Source: Nephromyces sp. MM_2019
Lineage: Eukaryota; Apicomplexa; Aconoidasida; Nephromycida
Direction: 5' to 3'
Assembly (NCBI GenBank): GCA_015657535.1
Contig: JADHZB010001616.1
Location: forward strand, 62,001 to 126,000
Length of the DNA stretch: 64,000 bases
This document shows positions 39,001-51,466 of this stretch, piece after piece. The notes below the pieces were generated by a model, which did not search any database, was not told the DNA's origin, and was given only the letters and a program-made list of their open reading frames with translations. The stretch's first letter is position 1. The number at the start of each line of letters is the position of its first letter. The position numbers were made by a program, and so were the translations under genes.

Positions 39001-40835
39001 ATTGCTTGCCTAAGCCTTCATTTCTTGGCTGCTTAATAATTTGCTTTCCAAGTCTCATTAGTTAGAAAAATGATGAAAAAAAGTATCGGCAAGCAAATTT
39101 GTCTGTAATTAGCTCTTTTACGCACGCGTTATACTTTTTCCTGTAGATACTTTTACGCTGATGAATTTACGTACATCAGGTGATACGTGCTAGCCCACAA
39201 GATTGTACACATTCATTGTGCTTGCATGCTTATCTGTATGGTACCTTGAGCAGCTATATTTCACCCTCATTTATTCAAGGTAATCTAACTCAAAAAGCGT
39301 CTCTGCTGCGGCACTCGTTTTGAAACGGCAGTGCAAAACTAAATGAAACCTTTATAGAGCAGATAAAATCCAGTGTGAAATATATTCGAAAAATGTGAAC
39401 TAGTGTGTTATACCACACGTACTCGCAATAGCTCCGGAAAGAATGAGTCGAATCTAATTCATACCAATTCTAGTTTTGAGTCATATTTTAAGATGTGCTA
39501 CAAAGAAGATCATCCGCTACTAGGGAACCTTTCATACTTAAATACATGTTCATATGAAACATGCGCCATAATTTCATAAAAAAAGACTTTCGCCGGTGAA
39601 TGTGAACCGGTAGCATTGCTATACTAGCTTAAGTCATTCTTCGAGTTGCTAGACCATGGCAGCAGAAATAGATGCAAGAGTATTGCTATCCGACTAGCAA
39701 GCAGGGGCGCTGCTACTATATTTCAACGTAACTTCCCGTTTAGTCTTCTCGGGAACTTGCATTATCTTCCTGAAATTTTGTAATTACGAGCTACGTCGCG
39801 CATGCTGGCCCGGCGCTAATTTAACAGTCAAATGGAGTCCCGGCGTAAATGAGAAAATCAGGGACCGTCTTCATCTTGAATTCGCTCCGTCGTATGCATC
39901 TAGGTTTCTGAGTGATGCACATTCAGAAGTGACTAACATTTTTGTCAAAAACTACAAGATAAGATGCAACTAAGAACTCGTTAAAAATAGTGTTACCGGT
40001 GCCTCACTATTATGCTATCATTGTACAATAGTTCAAAAATTCTCAACCAGTTGTGCAGCGTCAATTGTGCTTACCGTGCACTACGCATTTCATCTTTCGG
40101 ATGGATTCGGCATTCCCCTCTGCCCTATTTTCTCCCTTGTCATGCTGATTTCTACAGTCAGTGCGTGACAACAGCGATCACTGAAACGTCTATTTGTCAT
40201 GAGATCGTCACAATGCTTTTTTAATATAAATGTCATAATGTGTTCAGGTGGCTAAAGCGCCAAAATTGCAGGCATTAGCTAATCTCGAACGTGAAAGCTG
40301 ATAGTAAGGTAGATCTTTCAAGGCAGCAGCTTTTAAGCGAATAAGCTGATGCATGCCTTTTATATAAAGTTTATAATTTTTTGTTGACTAAGCCCCGTAT
40401 TGTCAAATTGCTTATACATACCACACAATATTGACGAAGCTCCAAAGTGTCATGGATCTTACAATTTTTAAGCTGCGCTGATTTGTTGCACTTCCAGTGG
40501 TCGCTTCAAATGATGTTCAGGAGGCCCATCTGTTTTTCCCTCAACTCGCATCTTAAATATAATATTTGATGCTAGTATCAAAGCATCATTCCGTAGCCTA
40601 TACGGAAAGGTTCGTCGCTATTGCAACAGGTTAACTGGGATACATAAGATGTGCAGTAATAGATTCCCTACGTTACCCTCTCTTCGGCCACCACTTATCC
40701 TGACCGTCTACTATATTTTTGTCGGCAGCTTGGCATAAAAAAATTTCTCTACCCTTTTGCATTTTTGTTGATAATTCTTAGAGGATATGTACACCGCAGC
40801 TTGTGAAATTGCGTGGAGTCCTAATTTAAAGCAAG
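36021..40835. other. Long stretch with only fragmentary exon-like frames
   Basis: No gene can be supported. On the minus strand, 36420-36540 follows a good acceptor (tatactcagcag) and is open in two frames. On the plus strand, a 109-codon frame at 38736-39065 begins at GTG, not ATG. A segment at 39828-39973 follows acceptor taatttaacag and reads VNEKIRDRLHLEFAPSYASR before a stop, faintly reminiscent of BolA. A 70-codon ATG frame at 40012-40224 lies just after it. None could be joined by phase to another exon. A degenerate CA-rich repeat is listed separately. Confidence 0.35.
38110..38372. repeat. Degenerate CA-rich minisatellite-like repeat
   Basis: Units related to tagtggcgcacacacagtgc followed by a short linker recur about five or six times with many changes: tagtggcgcaaacactacg, gcgacgcgcacagtacttcg, tggggcgcacactgcgttgc, accgcgcacacagtacttt and tagtggcgcacacacagtgc. 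Unit length is roughly 40 bases. The 86-codon minus-strand frame here is a by-product of the repeat. Confidence 0.5.
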
Positions 40836-43800
40836 ATGAATTTCATCAAGGCATCTGTTTATCAACAAGAGATTACTCAAAGCGGAATAAAGGAAAAAGA
40901 GACCTCATCTCTCGGGGAGGAGGAACAAAGATTGCAAGAAAGGCTTGCTAAGCTACCGGAGTTTCAGAGAGGTAGATTATCCCCGATATGCTGTTTAAGG
41001 AATGAGAATTTACATCAATTTATCTCATGAGCTTTTTTGCAGTGTTATCCCCCATTCATGCTATTCTAGTATTAATATCTTGATGCTGTAAGTCTTTTTT
41101 GTTGGGGGAGAGGGCTCTTCTACTTTCATCAAAGTGATGCTGTCCCTCCTGGGATAAACTTTAACTTTTGTCTTGGAGGTTGCAGACCTGACCTGCAAAT
41201 CATGTGCTATTGGGCATCACTTTAAGCTGGGCTGCTTAGCACTGTTATCGTGTCACACGAAGCATTAATTTGAACAGCCCTAGTATTCTGTCATAATTGT
41301 AGCTTATGCATATTTGAAAGCTCGCGAATGCAGCTCTTAACCATCTTCAAGGCTCTGTAATTCTGTGCAATTAATGCAGGCTGATTGATTAGCCTATCCT
41401 GAATGGATTTATTTCGCCGACTTACAATGATGTCAAATTAGGCATGAAAAAATCCTACTAATTTGACATGCTTAATTTTTTGTTCTCCCATTGGCTTAAT
41501 CGCTTGAATTAATAGTTGGGGTTTTGAAATTTTCACTTTTTATATATACCCTCATATTGATATCAATGAGGGCTTTGTTCTCGAAGATCACCATAACCTA
41601 ATTGCGTCTTTATCGTACAGACCCCCAATTCCGGAGGTAAAACAGATTGGACATCTACTTCTTTTTGATGCAGTTTGCTTAGCTGACGAACGTATAAACA
41701 TGAAGGGATATAAAAAATGAGTTAACGGGAATAAAAGCCGAGGCGCTTCCACTTAATTCTTGTTATTACCGTTATTCTCCGTTAGCTGTGCAGCATATAA
41801 AGTTATATCTTTTGAACTAAAGCTTTTTCTTGTAATGCCATTTTTTTGCTTTGTTTTGTATACTCTCTGCCTATACCTACTTCCCCAGAGCGATTTGCAT
41901 GGTCCTTCATTTTACCAGCGTTTTTTTACTTCGCGAAGTTGTTGCGTATTACTTGCAGCGCTTGTCAGTCGCTTCATAGCTTTTTATTTTGATGGAAATT
42001 TACGAGCAATTCTACCGCAGAACTCATTGGGTTAGAATTTTTGCTTTAATTTTTAAATAAAAATGCTTAAGTAAATATATGCATGTTCCCTCAACTTATA
42101 GAAAATATCTTCCTGTGTTAGCATTGGTGATTTTTTGCATCTTTTTTTTCGTGCCAACTGTAGGCTTTGTTGCCAGCCTTTATGTTTTTTTTAAAATAAT
42201 TGTTTTAGTGCTTTGACTACTACTTTAGGTAAACCTGATGAGTCCATAAGCATCCTTTGGAAATATTTTTGTTGTAATAGAGATTTTTATTGATGCGGTG
42301 TGTGATGCTTGCTTTCTTTCTTGTGAATCCATCGATAATTTAAATAGATCTAGGCTAATAATATGAGTGTAAATTTTTCACCCTTTTATAGTGCTTGGCC
42401 TTCGAAATATGTGAGAATTTTTCTAACAGCATGCAAAAGCCTCGATTGAATCTTATTGCTGATTGAGTTTCTGCGGGTCGTTTATATATGGTTTTCTCTT
42501 TTACTTCCATGATTAAATTTTCGTTTAGAAGCGATGGCATTAGTCTTCTTTTCTTCAATGTTTACGCATAATACCGACTTCATAAATGTTCTCATTTTAC
42601 GCCATGTTTAATCTGGTTCTTCGAGATCTGATTCTATTATTTTTATTGCTACTGTAATAACTTTAGCTTATCCGAACAAATCCAAGAAGGTAGCCCTCCC
42701 GAAGCAGCCTTTCCGACTGCGGCTGCTGCTGCTGAAGCTACTCAAAATCCTTATGCTCCGGCATCCGTTAGCTGTGGCACTTTTTTTTGTGGACACGGAG
42801 AGAAGCTATTGGGCAAAAGTTTTCAATATATTTATATAGGCTTCGACTATATATCTTGAACTTTTTAAAGTGATCTTAACTTGCTGCATTTGTTACCTGC
42901 AGTTCGATACTAATGCCTTGCTTTAATTTTCTATAGTATTAAATCAAGATTCTGTAAGTTTTTAGATGCAAATGTTTGTCTTTATCGCTTTCTCCTGCTA
43001 TCTGCTGTAATTTCGTATGTTTTTTTGTGCTAGAAGTTTCTTTTTGAGTCAGTGTAGCTTTCCTTAGTCTGCGTAATTCGCAATACTGTAAAAATTTATG
43101 CTCCAGCCGGGAGAATTTTTATTTTAAGATAGGCTAGTACACACTTGATACAACCAAGCTGTTTGTCAGAGCTAAAAAGTTTAGAATTGAGCGCTCCTAA
43201 TATTTTTTGGTAGATTTCGCTGCCCTTGAAAGCTTTTCTTAACCGCAACCAATACTAATGGCTAGCGTACACGTGGTTTAACCCTTTTTGTTCGCAGCCT
43301 TTAGCACGATTGCTTGCCATAGGATTAGTTGTTTTCCTGTATAAAGTGCCTTTTACTATTGTAACTGAAATACCTTTTGATTTAGTACTGCTTATAAAGT
43401 TTTGACCCTTATAGCACAAAATTGATTTTACCCTAGGTTTTTACCGGCTGATTCTTTTTTTTGCCTACTTGTAGGTAGATTGCAGCTTTCAGATAGCTAA
43501 GATTGTCGTTTATAAATGTATGCGCTCTGATTTTTCTTTTTTTTTGTTTTCTCTATTCAGTATGAGCAGTTAATTGCCATGGTACTTCTTTGGCATTTGA
43601 TTTGACTTCGTTTCTCGACTCGAAATTCAAACAGTTCGGGGGATGTTTGATGATTTAAATAGCAGAGAAGCAATTTCAATGATTTTTTTCACGAAGTGTT
43701 AGTTGCATTAAGTCGTTGGTTCAAACTTGCTCTCATTTTCTTAGGTTACAGAAGATGATTTTGCTTTCTATGAAGCTTTAAGAAAACAAGAAAAAAGCCG

Positions 43801-45532
43801 CAATGCATTACGTTTTAAGGAGGAAAAAGAGATGAGAGAAGCTTTTGCTAAAGCAAGGCAGGCATCAGATATTATTTCACAAGCAGATAACTCGAGAAGC
43901 AGCAGATTGAAATCGCCTTTACCAACACCTTCAATGTCATTATCAGGGACACCTACATCGTTGAAAGCTCCTCACCATTACCCAGTAAAAAGTGTGTTGA
44001 AGATTAACCAAGATTGCGGTGCTGCGCAACATGTTACTCCAGTGAAGTGTACTGCTGATGCGACGTCGAAAACTTTGCCTCTTACTTATTCTACTTCAAA
44101 CCGGTCTCCATATAGTGTTGGGCACTGTGATGACATTGCTAGTGGTTCTAATTCGGGGTCAAAAAGTCTGCAGACTGTTAACTCCCCAACGGAGATCAAT
44201 TTTTTCGCCGCTGCAAGCAGGCAATCTAAAACAGACACTAATTCTATTGTAGCTGCGAAGGTATGAGTCTTATTGTTACCCTTAACCTAGTAAAATATGC
44301 TAAGCATAACTCAGCGTTCCTTGTATTCTCTGGCTATTATTTTTCCCAGGAAAAAGCGTCACCTCTGTGAATATTTTATTTTCTTTCAAGAGTGCATTTT
44401 TGGCTACATCCCAGTATTTTTGCTGCAGCTTTCTTTGCACACTTGATGTTCAAGTCACTTTTCTTTTGGCAGTCTTATTTTATGCCAAAAAAATTATCTA
44501 GTTTTCAAAAATATTATAAGCTGGTGATTCTGCCTTGTTTCTCTTTGTTGGGAAAAAGCACAGAATACTAATTATAGTATTTTTTACGTTGTTCTGCCTC
44601 TGGATTTATGTCCTTTTGTAGCTATTCTGTCCGTCATGTATAAATAAAAGTTTTTTTTAAATTGCATTATAATTTTGTAGCCGTTCTGTCGTGGCAGGTA
44701 TTTGTGCTCAAAAAGATACGTAAGTAGATGCTATAGCAGGAAAAGGTTTTTTTATAGGATTAATCAGCGAAAAGCTTAAACATAGGTATAAATTACTTCC
44801 TGTATGGTTAGTAATCCCTTTTTTTTATTGCAGCTTAATTGTAGTTCCGTCTTTTTCATTTTCAGCGTTGTGAAGCTCTCATGTTTTATATCCCTTTTTA
44901 TTCTCACCTTAGCGCTTGACGAGACGGGTTTTCTTAAAATTGTCATTAGGGTTCTTGAAGCCAACTTCTTTTGCTATTTATGTCCCTCTGCACGGTATCA
45001 TCATGTGTCTTTTTAGTTAGCGTTACTACCTTTGGTCTTCTTGTTTCACTCCCTCATTCCTTGTCTCGAATTTTTAAATAGCTTCTCTGTAATTTGCTCA
45101 GAGAATCTTGGCACATCATACCTCCGCAGGTTTTGTCTCCAATCTTTGCCTTGCTTTTCATCAGGGCGTTTGTGTGCTTATCTATATGTTCATCCTGTTA
45201 CCCTGCAGAATCGCTTGTTTACCCCTCCAGCTGGTAAAAGCATCCCGGTGATGCAGAAAAAACGGTTAGGAAGCTCTTTAGATGAAATTAAAGGAGCTGT
45301 AAATGAACCTGATATTGCTGCGCATAAGCGAGCTGAAGTCCTCTCCTCAGTGAGCCCCCCCGCGTCAAATGAAAATGCTGCAAAAAAGATGAAGGCTGGA
45401 ATGGATTCTCCAGTTATTACCGCTAGCGTACCTCATGAGGAAGGATCTTCTACCATTCTTGGTTCTCTTCTTGAGGGATATTCCTCGTCCGATTCCTCAG
45501 ACAGCGAAGTTCCTCATAAAAGTGGAAATTAG
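40836..45532 (+). CDS. PSME3IP1: NIP30-domain protein (PSME3IP1/FAM192A homologue)
   Basis: The animal relative is a nuclear protein that binds the proteasome activator PSME3 (PA28-gamma). Five exons, 40836-40971, 41621-41636, 42667-42766, 43745-44260 and 45209-45532, join in phases 1, 2, 0 and 0 and give 363 residues. The second exon is only 16 bases. It supplies the PQFRS part of a DPQFRSLSEQIQEG segment that aligns with the conserved DPRSLYERLQEQ of the family. Exon four opens with the family core (VTEDDFAFYEALRKQEK, matching LDEDEvdFLdal) followed by a charged helix (EEKEMREAFAKARQ). The C-terminus holds the expected ILGSLLEGYSSSDSSDSE, equivalent to the human GLGAYSGSSDSESSSDSE end that is phosphorylated for PSME3 binding. 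The middle is low-complexity Ser/Thr/Asn. An acidic-basic N-terminus begins MNFIKASVYQQE. An extra exon in the 1-kb third intron cannot be excluded. Confidence 0.85.
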
Positions 45533-46381
45533 CTAGTGGTATTTATCGCTTTGTTGGATATGCTTAATACCGTTGCTAAATATAAAATCACCCCCTAAGG
45601 CTCGTTATATTGAAGTGTTGTACCTTGGCGGCAGGAATTCGTGTTCCGGCTTCTCGTACTAGTGATTGTATGCGTAATGTAAAATTACTGATCTCTGAAA
45701 CTGCGGAGAAATTGCGCTAATATCCCGGAAAATCGTCGCAGTTTGATTTTTTACAGCAAGCTTTATAAAGTTACTCTCCACTTTTGCTTGATAAAAAACG
45801 TAGTAGGACCACCCTGTCTTCACCATGAAGAGCGGCAGGTCACTGTGAAGGAGAAGCTAATAGGCTTTAGCTCAATTTCATTTCTAATGTGCGCTTTGCT
45901 GCCCGTAATAGGAGTTATCCGGAAGTCAGCTCAATATCATGTGCCAGCCATTTATAGGCTCTATTATTTTTAATTGTTTTTCTCTTTGCCATTTAGAAAG
46001 GATATAAGTCTTTAAGTTTGTTATCCAGCATATACTCAGCTGCTTCTTATGTTAATTAAAAAGAGCCTGTTTGTCGAATAGCAAATGGTTTATTGGATTT
46101 AGTACTTACACTAGAAAAGCAGTGTAATGTCTTAGTTTTTCTATTATTCTTCCTATTTTTGATCATCATGGTAATGTTCTCCATTCACCCCTCGAGATTG
46201 TGGATCTATTCGCATCGTTTTATCCAGTAGTTTGATGCATCTGCTAAGGTCCAAGTACTTCCTATTTGTGTTGCGCTAGGATTTGTTCCCTGCGTAATAC
46301 TCGTTTATGTGGAAGCAGTACATAGTTTCTCGCTAAGGTGGGGGTTTTGCTGGAATTTACTTGTACGCCGTTCATTCTCAG
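45533..46381. other. Region between PSME3IP1 and the next plus-strand gene
   Basis: It contains a plus-strand open frame, 45743-45973 (including SSISFLMCALLPVIGVIR), that may be an upstream exon of the following gene, but its boundaries and phase could not be fixed. Otherwise it looks like untranslated or intronic T-rich sequence. Confidence 0.3.
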
Positions 46382-47459
46382 AAATGCATTAATAGATTTT
46401 TCTTCGATTTTCCTGTGGGAATACGATGGAATATATCAAATTCCACCAATCAGTATTGCCTGGAAAATACTTGCGCAATGGATGCCTATTGGCATGGTAG
46501 CCGTTAAAGCCATGTTACTGCACTCTTTGATGTATGATACTGGCTGGTAAGAAATATAGGGGAAAACTTGTAGCTAGTGTCGGTGCGTGCTATGAAAGTT
46601 ATGGTTAAATCATGGTGATGCGGCTGGTGAGGCCCCTCGGACGGCTTGCCGCCCTCATTGAATAAACTAGCCTCCAAGGAGTTAGGGGCTGCGGGTGTGG
46701 AAGGATGGTGTCGCTATGTTGTATGGCTATACCATAAGGAAGTGGCAGGAATGATATTACCTCCTGTATGGTTGTGGCTTTGTTTGCTAAGTATGCATTA
46801 TTTAGAAGCCGATTACTTCCCGTTAAATATACATTTTTTGCTGCAGCTTGTAATATCTTGCCTTTCTTGCTCCTATTACGCTAAGGTCAGCACTTCTTGG
46901 CAGCTACTTCTGTTGTACAATCCACGAGCATATGGAGCTCGGCATCAATTGCATGTTATCTAATGAACTGAAATTCACACATGCACCCTGTTCCCGCATT
47001 GTTTTGTTAGTGTAATGTGGAAGATGCTATATTGCCACAGCGAGGGAGTACTAGACTTTTGCAGTAACTTGTGCCTCGCTGATAATCTTGCGGTATTAGT
47101 ATTGTGAGGTTACGAGAGGACACCATTAATGCGATCCTAGACAATCATAATTGTGAGGCCCAGGCAAAACTACAGCAATATAGTCAACTAATACGGTAAT
47201 CCGTAACCCCATAAGAGGACTCAATAAAAACAGCATCCGACTGTGCCACTGGTCTTAGCCACTGGTGCTTCTGGGTGTTAGAGCTATCCTAAGCTCTCTG
47301 GGCGGGAATAGTTGTACAAAGTTACTTTTATTATCGACTCCGGCCGTGCCGGGCAGCAAGTTCAGCGGCAGCGTTATCCCCGATTACCGGCAAGATTGGT
47401 GCAAGAATTACATTGTCAATAGGAATAAGCAAGCTTCATATCTTTGCGAATCGACATGA
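46382..47459 (+). CDS. Unidentified gene, probable membrane protein (5' end not found)
   Basis: Three exons chain by phase. Exon 46382-46546 (acceptor cgttcattctcag, donor GTAAGA, phase 2) contains SIAWKILAQWMPIGMVAVKA. Exon 46792-46885 (acceptor ctttgtttgctaag, donor GTCAGC, phase 0) encodes FPLNIHFLLQLVISCLSCSY, a likely membrane segment. The terminal exon 47259-47459 (acceptor actggtcttag) includes LSSLGGNSCTKLLLLSTPAV and VIPDYRQDWCKNYIV before a TGA. The frame around the second exon is also open further upstream (LNKLASKELGAAGVEGW), so its true 5' boundary is uncertain. The stop lies only 133 bases before the DNAAF4 start on the same strand, which leaves little room for a promoter and is a reason for caution. 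I recognise no family. Confidence 0.35.
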
Positions 47460-47592
47460 ATCCTGTCTTGCCGATGGAAACTGTTTAATTTACAAGCCTA
47501 TGCTGCTATAGTTGAGGACCGTGACATTTCAGAGTGTTGTAATTATCCTATATATCTTCGGACGAATGATTAGCGCTGGGTTTTTGCCCATA

Positions 47593-50500
47593 ATGCTGCC
47601 AACTTTAGACTTGAAGTGGGAAGAGGATCTTCAATCCCTCATTTTGATGATCTATCTGCCTAATGCTCGAACGGCGTCTGGGGCACTTGCTCCCCGGGAC
47701 ATGCCAGATGTGTTGGTTTCTCCCACATACATCAAGGTGTCAAACTATTCGTACATTGCGCATAAGGTATCTCATTGTCTACACCTAGATCTTTACGATG
47801 AACTAGACATCAGACATCCGAAAAATACAATCAGAATAAAGGAAGGTGGCAATAGGACGGCTCTAATTATTATTACATTCAAATTGGAACCGAAGATATG
47901 GGGAAAACTAAAGTATTCGTATCCAGATAGTCAGGAAAGTGAGGAAGAAATTCCCAATGCTGCACAGCGCACGGACGCATCACTTTCACGATGGAAGAAA
48001 CAGATCTTCTCCAGGAGGGAGGCAAGCTTAAAACAACTGGTTAATTTTCAGGATGAGAAGAAAAGGGCGAGCAAAGCATCCATGCTAAGCATTAGGGAGT
48101 ACCTAAACCAGGAAATCTGCGAGATGCAACAGGCTTCGAATAAGCATTTCGCTCTTAGTAGGAAAAGGTACGAGGATAAGATGATAGAGAAGGGGCTGCA
48201 TAGTGGAGCAGTAGGAAGGGAAGGGGGCAAGGACAACGAAGAGCGATTGATTATACCGGAAGAAAGACCCAGCAGCTGTTATTATGATACAAGCAGGTGC
48301 TTTTCTGAAACTGAGATAATGCAGCTTTCGCCCCTTAGAAATAAGTTCGTGCCTAATTCGAATACCTTAATTGATACTAGCTTGGCTGACATAACCGCAG
48401 ATTTAACCAGGAACGAGTCAATGTACGCTGCAACGACGGGTGATGCTGCGCTACAAGCTGTAACTTTATCGATGCCAGAGGAACACTATTCGTCGGGTAT
48501 AAAACAACTTTTAGGTAATCAGCCAGTCTGCAGTAGGGACATGATTCCAGCAGAAATATGTGCGACCGAATTCATTCGCAAAATATGTACTGTAACCGGG
48601 TCTGATAATAAGGACTCCCATCAGATCAATTGCGCATCTTCATGCGCAGTAGCATCAAGCCCAAGTGGAAGCTCCAATGTGATGGAGGGGGTATCATTGT
48701 TACCTTCTGCGAATGATATCATTCCAGGGGAAAACCAAGGAAATAAAATATCTGGCAAACAGCTGGATGCATCTCGAAAAGAAAATCAAACAAGGCAGGA
48801 TTCTGAAGCTCTTGGCATGCCGCTCAATAGTTCCACGGGTTCTCCCTCGGGTCCCGGGCTAGAAAGCTCTGTGAAACTATCCCAGCTTGATGAAACATCG
48901 TGTTTGAGCGCTGTGAAAATCTGTAAAAAATACGTAGCTTTGAAACTAGAAAACAAAGATGAAAGAATTGAGCTAATCACAAATGGAAAGCAGTGTGCTT
49001 TGCAATTTGAGGATCGCCATCCAGCAATTGGTACGAGGGGGAGATGGATTATAATGATTGCATTTTTAAAGTAACATGCGCAGTTAAAGTGAACTTGTCT
49101 TCTTTTTCGTGAGAGTAGGCGTAGAAAAAAATCATGCCTGATACCGAAGGCTGAATAGTTTCCAGCTACCAGTTTTTTGTCTTAACTGCGTGCTGAACAT
49201 CAGATTCCTCAGTTCAGAAGCTTCGTGTGGTGAAAAAACTGAACTTCACTCAAGTGATTCATCGAGCTCAAGAAATGCCTGAGCAATCGGAAAGTTGCCA
49301 CAAGACGCAAGACTCAGACATAGAACCCGAAGAGTCCCCCTACGATGCTACTGCAGGTATTATAGGCTCACAGCATCGTGACTGATATTGTTAAGTTGAT
49401 CAGATTGAACGACTATGATTAGGTATTATCAACGTGATGCTATCGTCGCTGCAACTTGTGCCATTAGCACCATTACATGCTTAGGCAGTATCACATTAAA
49501 GCTCTCATGTGCCCCAAATACTCATCAGAATCTATTTCACTACTCAAACTTGACAGCGCAAGCAGCAGCTAATAATTCCCAGATTCGCGCTAGTAAATCG
49601 CCTAGGAGCATCTCTCACAGCGACGCTCCCTGTGATAAGGCACAGACGAGAATGTGCGAAGCAAATGAACTCTCTGCTACCTATGTTGCTGCTCCGAACA
49701 AGCTTCCAGTAGCTAATCTGCTCCAGTTGAAAGCTAAGGCTGACTCCTTAACTAGGATCCATAGTTATTTTAATGCGATGTTAATCTACTTAAGATGCAT
49801 GTGCTTAATGAAGAAAGACGTCGACTTCCTCCTTGCGTCAAAAGTTTACGCGAATTACTCACTTTGCCTCCTACGCTTAAAAAGATTATCCGAGGTTATA
49901 GAGAGTCCACAGCCTTCACTACATAAGGCGAACAATTTTGTACGCGACACTCGTATTGCACGCTTAGACGCAGTCGGAATATAAGTTTGGCTATTTTCTG
50001 AGCGCCATACCGATACCCATAGTGATTTTACAATTGAGCATGCCTTTTACCACTTCACCGGGGTATACAGAGTTATAATTGCATGTTTTTGATACTAGAT
50101 AACTCAACTAGTTTAGCAATAAAACACCCCATTTTATCTAGAATTCAAGTAGCTTGAGGTGGAGGATGCACGAAGTTCCGCTCCGTTTGCATCTTTGAAT
50201 GTAATTGTGCTACTCGTAGTGCAGAACATCACGTGCCTAAAGCTGCCCATAAAACGTTAATCTGCAATACATGCATGTGAATTCTTTGTACTGCTCAATC
50301 CCTGAAGCAAGTTCGCATCTATGCGGTCTGCCGTGAATATGTGAGTGCCAACGTATATAGTGCATAGCATTAGCATCGCTTTATCATTGAAGTGCCACAT
50401 ATTTTACCTTCAGAGCCTAATCTATTGCAAGAAAAGCCTAAAATTTTTATGGGCTCTTGATGAAACCCCATTGGACGAAACTTCGGGAATGAAAACGAAG

Positions 50501-51466
50501 CTTAATTTTCGCTTCGCAATCCTTCTATTGTGGCAAGGAAAGTATTACAGGTATGCTAGAACCTCAGTATTTTTGGCCATAAGAAGCGTGATAAGCCTAG
50601 TTTTCACATATTTAAGTTTGTAAATGCATCACAAGCAGGAAGTGGGGGTGTGATAATATCGGCTGACCAGTTAGCAGGGGGCCCATTACCTGAGCCGCCT
50701 GGATATATATTTTTATTAGTTTAAATTAGACCTGGAGAGCCTAATGCGAGTAAATAGCGGTTGAATCAGCGACGTCACACACGCTGAACCCTCCACATCA
50801 ACAAATGATCTAGAGCTCCTTTTGGCCTTTCAGAGCACTACCAATTATTAAGAGGCTCACCCATATGAGAAACGGTATGCAGACTAATCCACCAAATGTG
50901 AACGCTTACGAGGGTTTGCTTCAAGGTCTTGAACGAGCGGAAGGGTAAGTGAGTAGCGAAAGTTGGATAAACACAAATAGCATTCAACGAGTGGTACAGA
51001 CGTAAGCATTAAACCAAAAAAAGGGTGGAATCTGACGTTTTGTCGATCTATACTTTCTCGGTGGTAGTTAGCGCTCATGATTCATACTCTGACTTACAGG
51101 GGTCAGCACAATACAAAGCTTAAGGAGAGTTACTTCATATCAATTCTGAAGCTTTCCCACAATGCTCCATGTAATACTATTTTTCACATTGTCTATAGAA
51201 GACGTATAAGAGGGTATCCAAGCATAAGGAACCGAAGCAAAAGACTGGAAATTTATACTGAAAAGAAAGAAGTTCCGGAGGGAATTCATCAAGTTTTATC
51301 CAATATTGAGAACTTACGAAAGTGTCCTCACGAACGCCTCTTTTGCGCTAAAAGAAATATGCGCGTTAAAACGAAGTACCGGTATAGTATCGATTTTATA
51401 GCAAACCATTCATCATCTCGAACCAGCACCGCAACAGCATTGTTAAGCCAGTACTGCCAGAAATGA
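47593..51466 (+). CDS. DNAAF4: Dynein axonemal assembly factor 4 (DNAAF4/DYX1C1 homologue)
   Basis: DNAAF4 is a cytoplasmic HSP90/HSP70 co-chaperone that helps pre-assemble dynein arms for motile cilia and flagella. Five exons, 47593-49030, 49204-49356, 49485-49894, 50414-50550 and 51100-51466, join in phases 1, 1, 0 and 2 and total 2505 bases, 834 residues. Residues 1-108 form the p23-like CS domain (MLPTLDLKWEEDLQSLILMI at the start, KVSNYSYIAH, TALIIITFKLEPKIWGKL), followed by the basic coiled region (SRWKKQIFSRREASLKQL). A long Ser/Glu-rich insertion follows. A conserved linker (KKLNFTQVIHRAQE, compare IKINFTPRVFP) precedes three TPR-like helical pairs, from about residue 595 (LLQLKAKADSLTRIHSYFN, VYANYSLCLLRLKRLSE), ending near ILKLSHNAPCNTIF. 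Human DNAAF4 is 420 residues, so the insertion and C-terminal tail nearly double it. The ATG chosen is the one that places the CS domain as in the family. Confidence 0.85.

Noticed and set aside
38736..39065. 109-codon plus-strand frame
   Set aside because: It starts at GTG, not ATG, has no clear acceptor or donor, and resembles nothing. It is kept only as a note in the gap entry.
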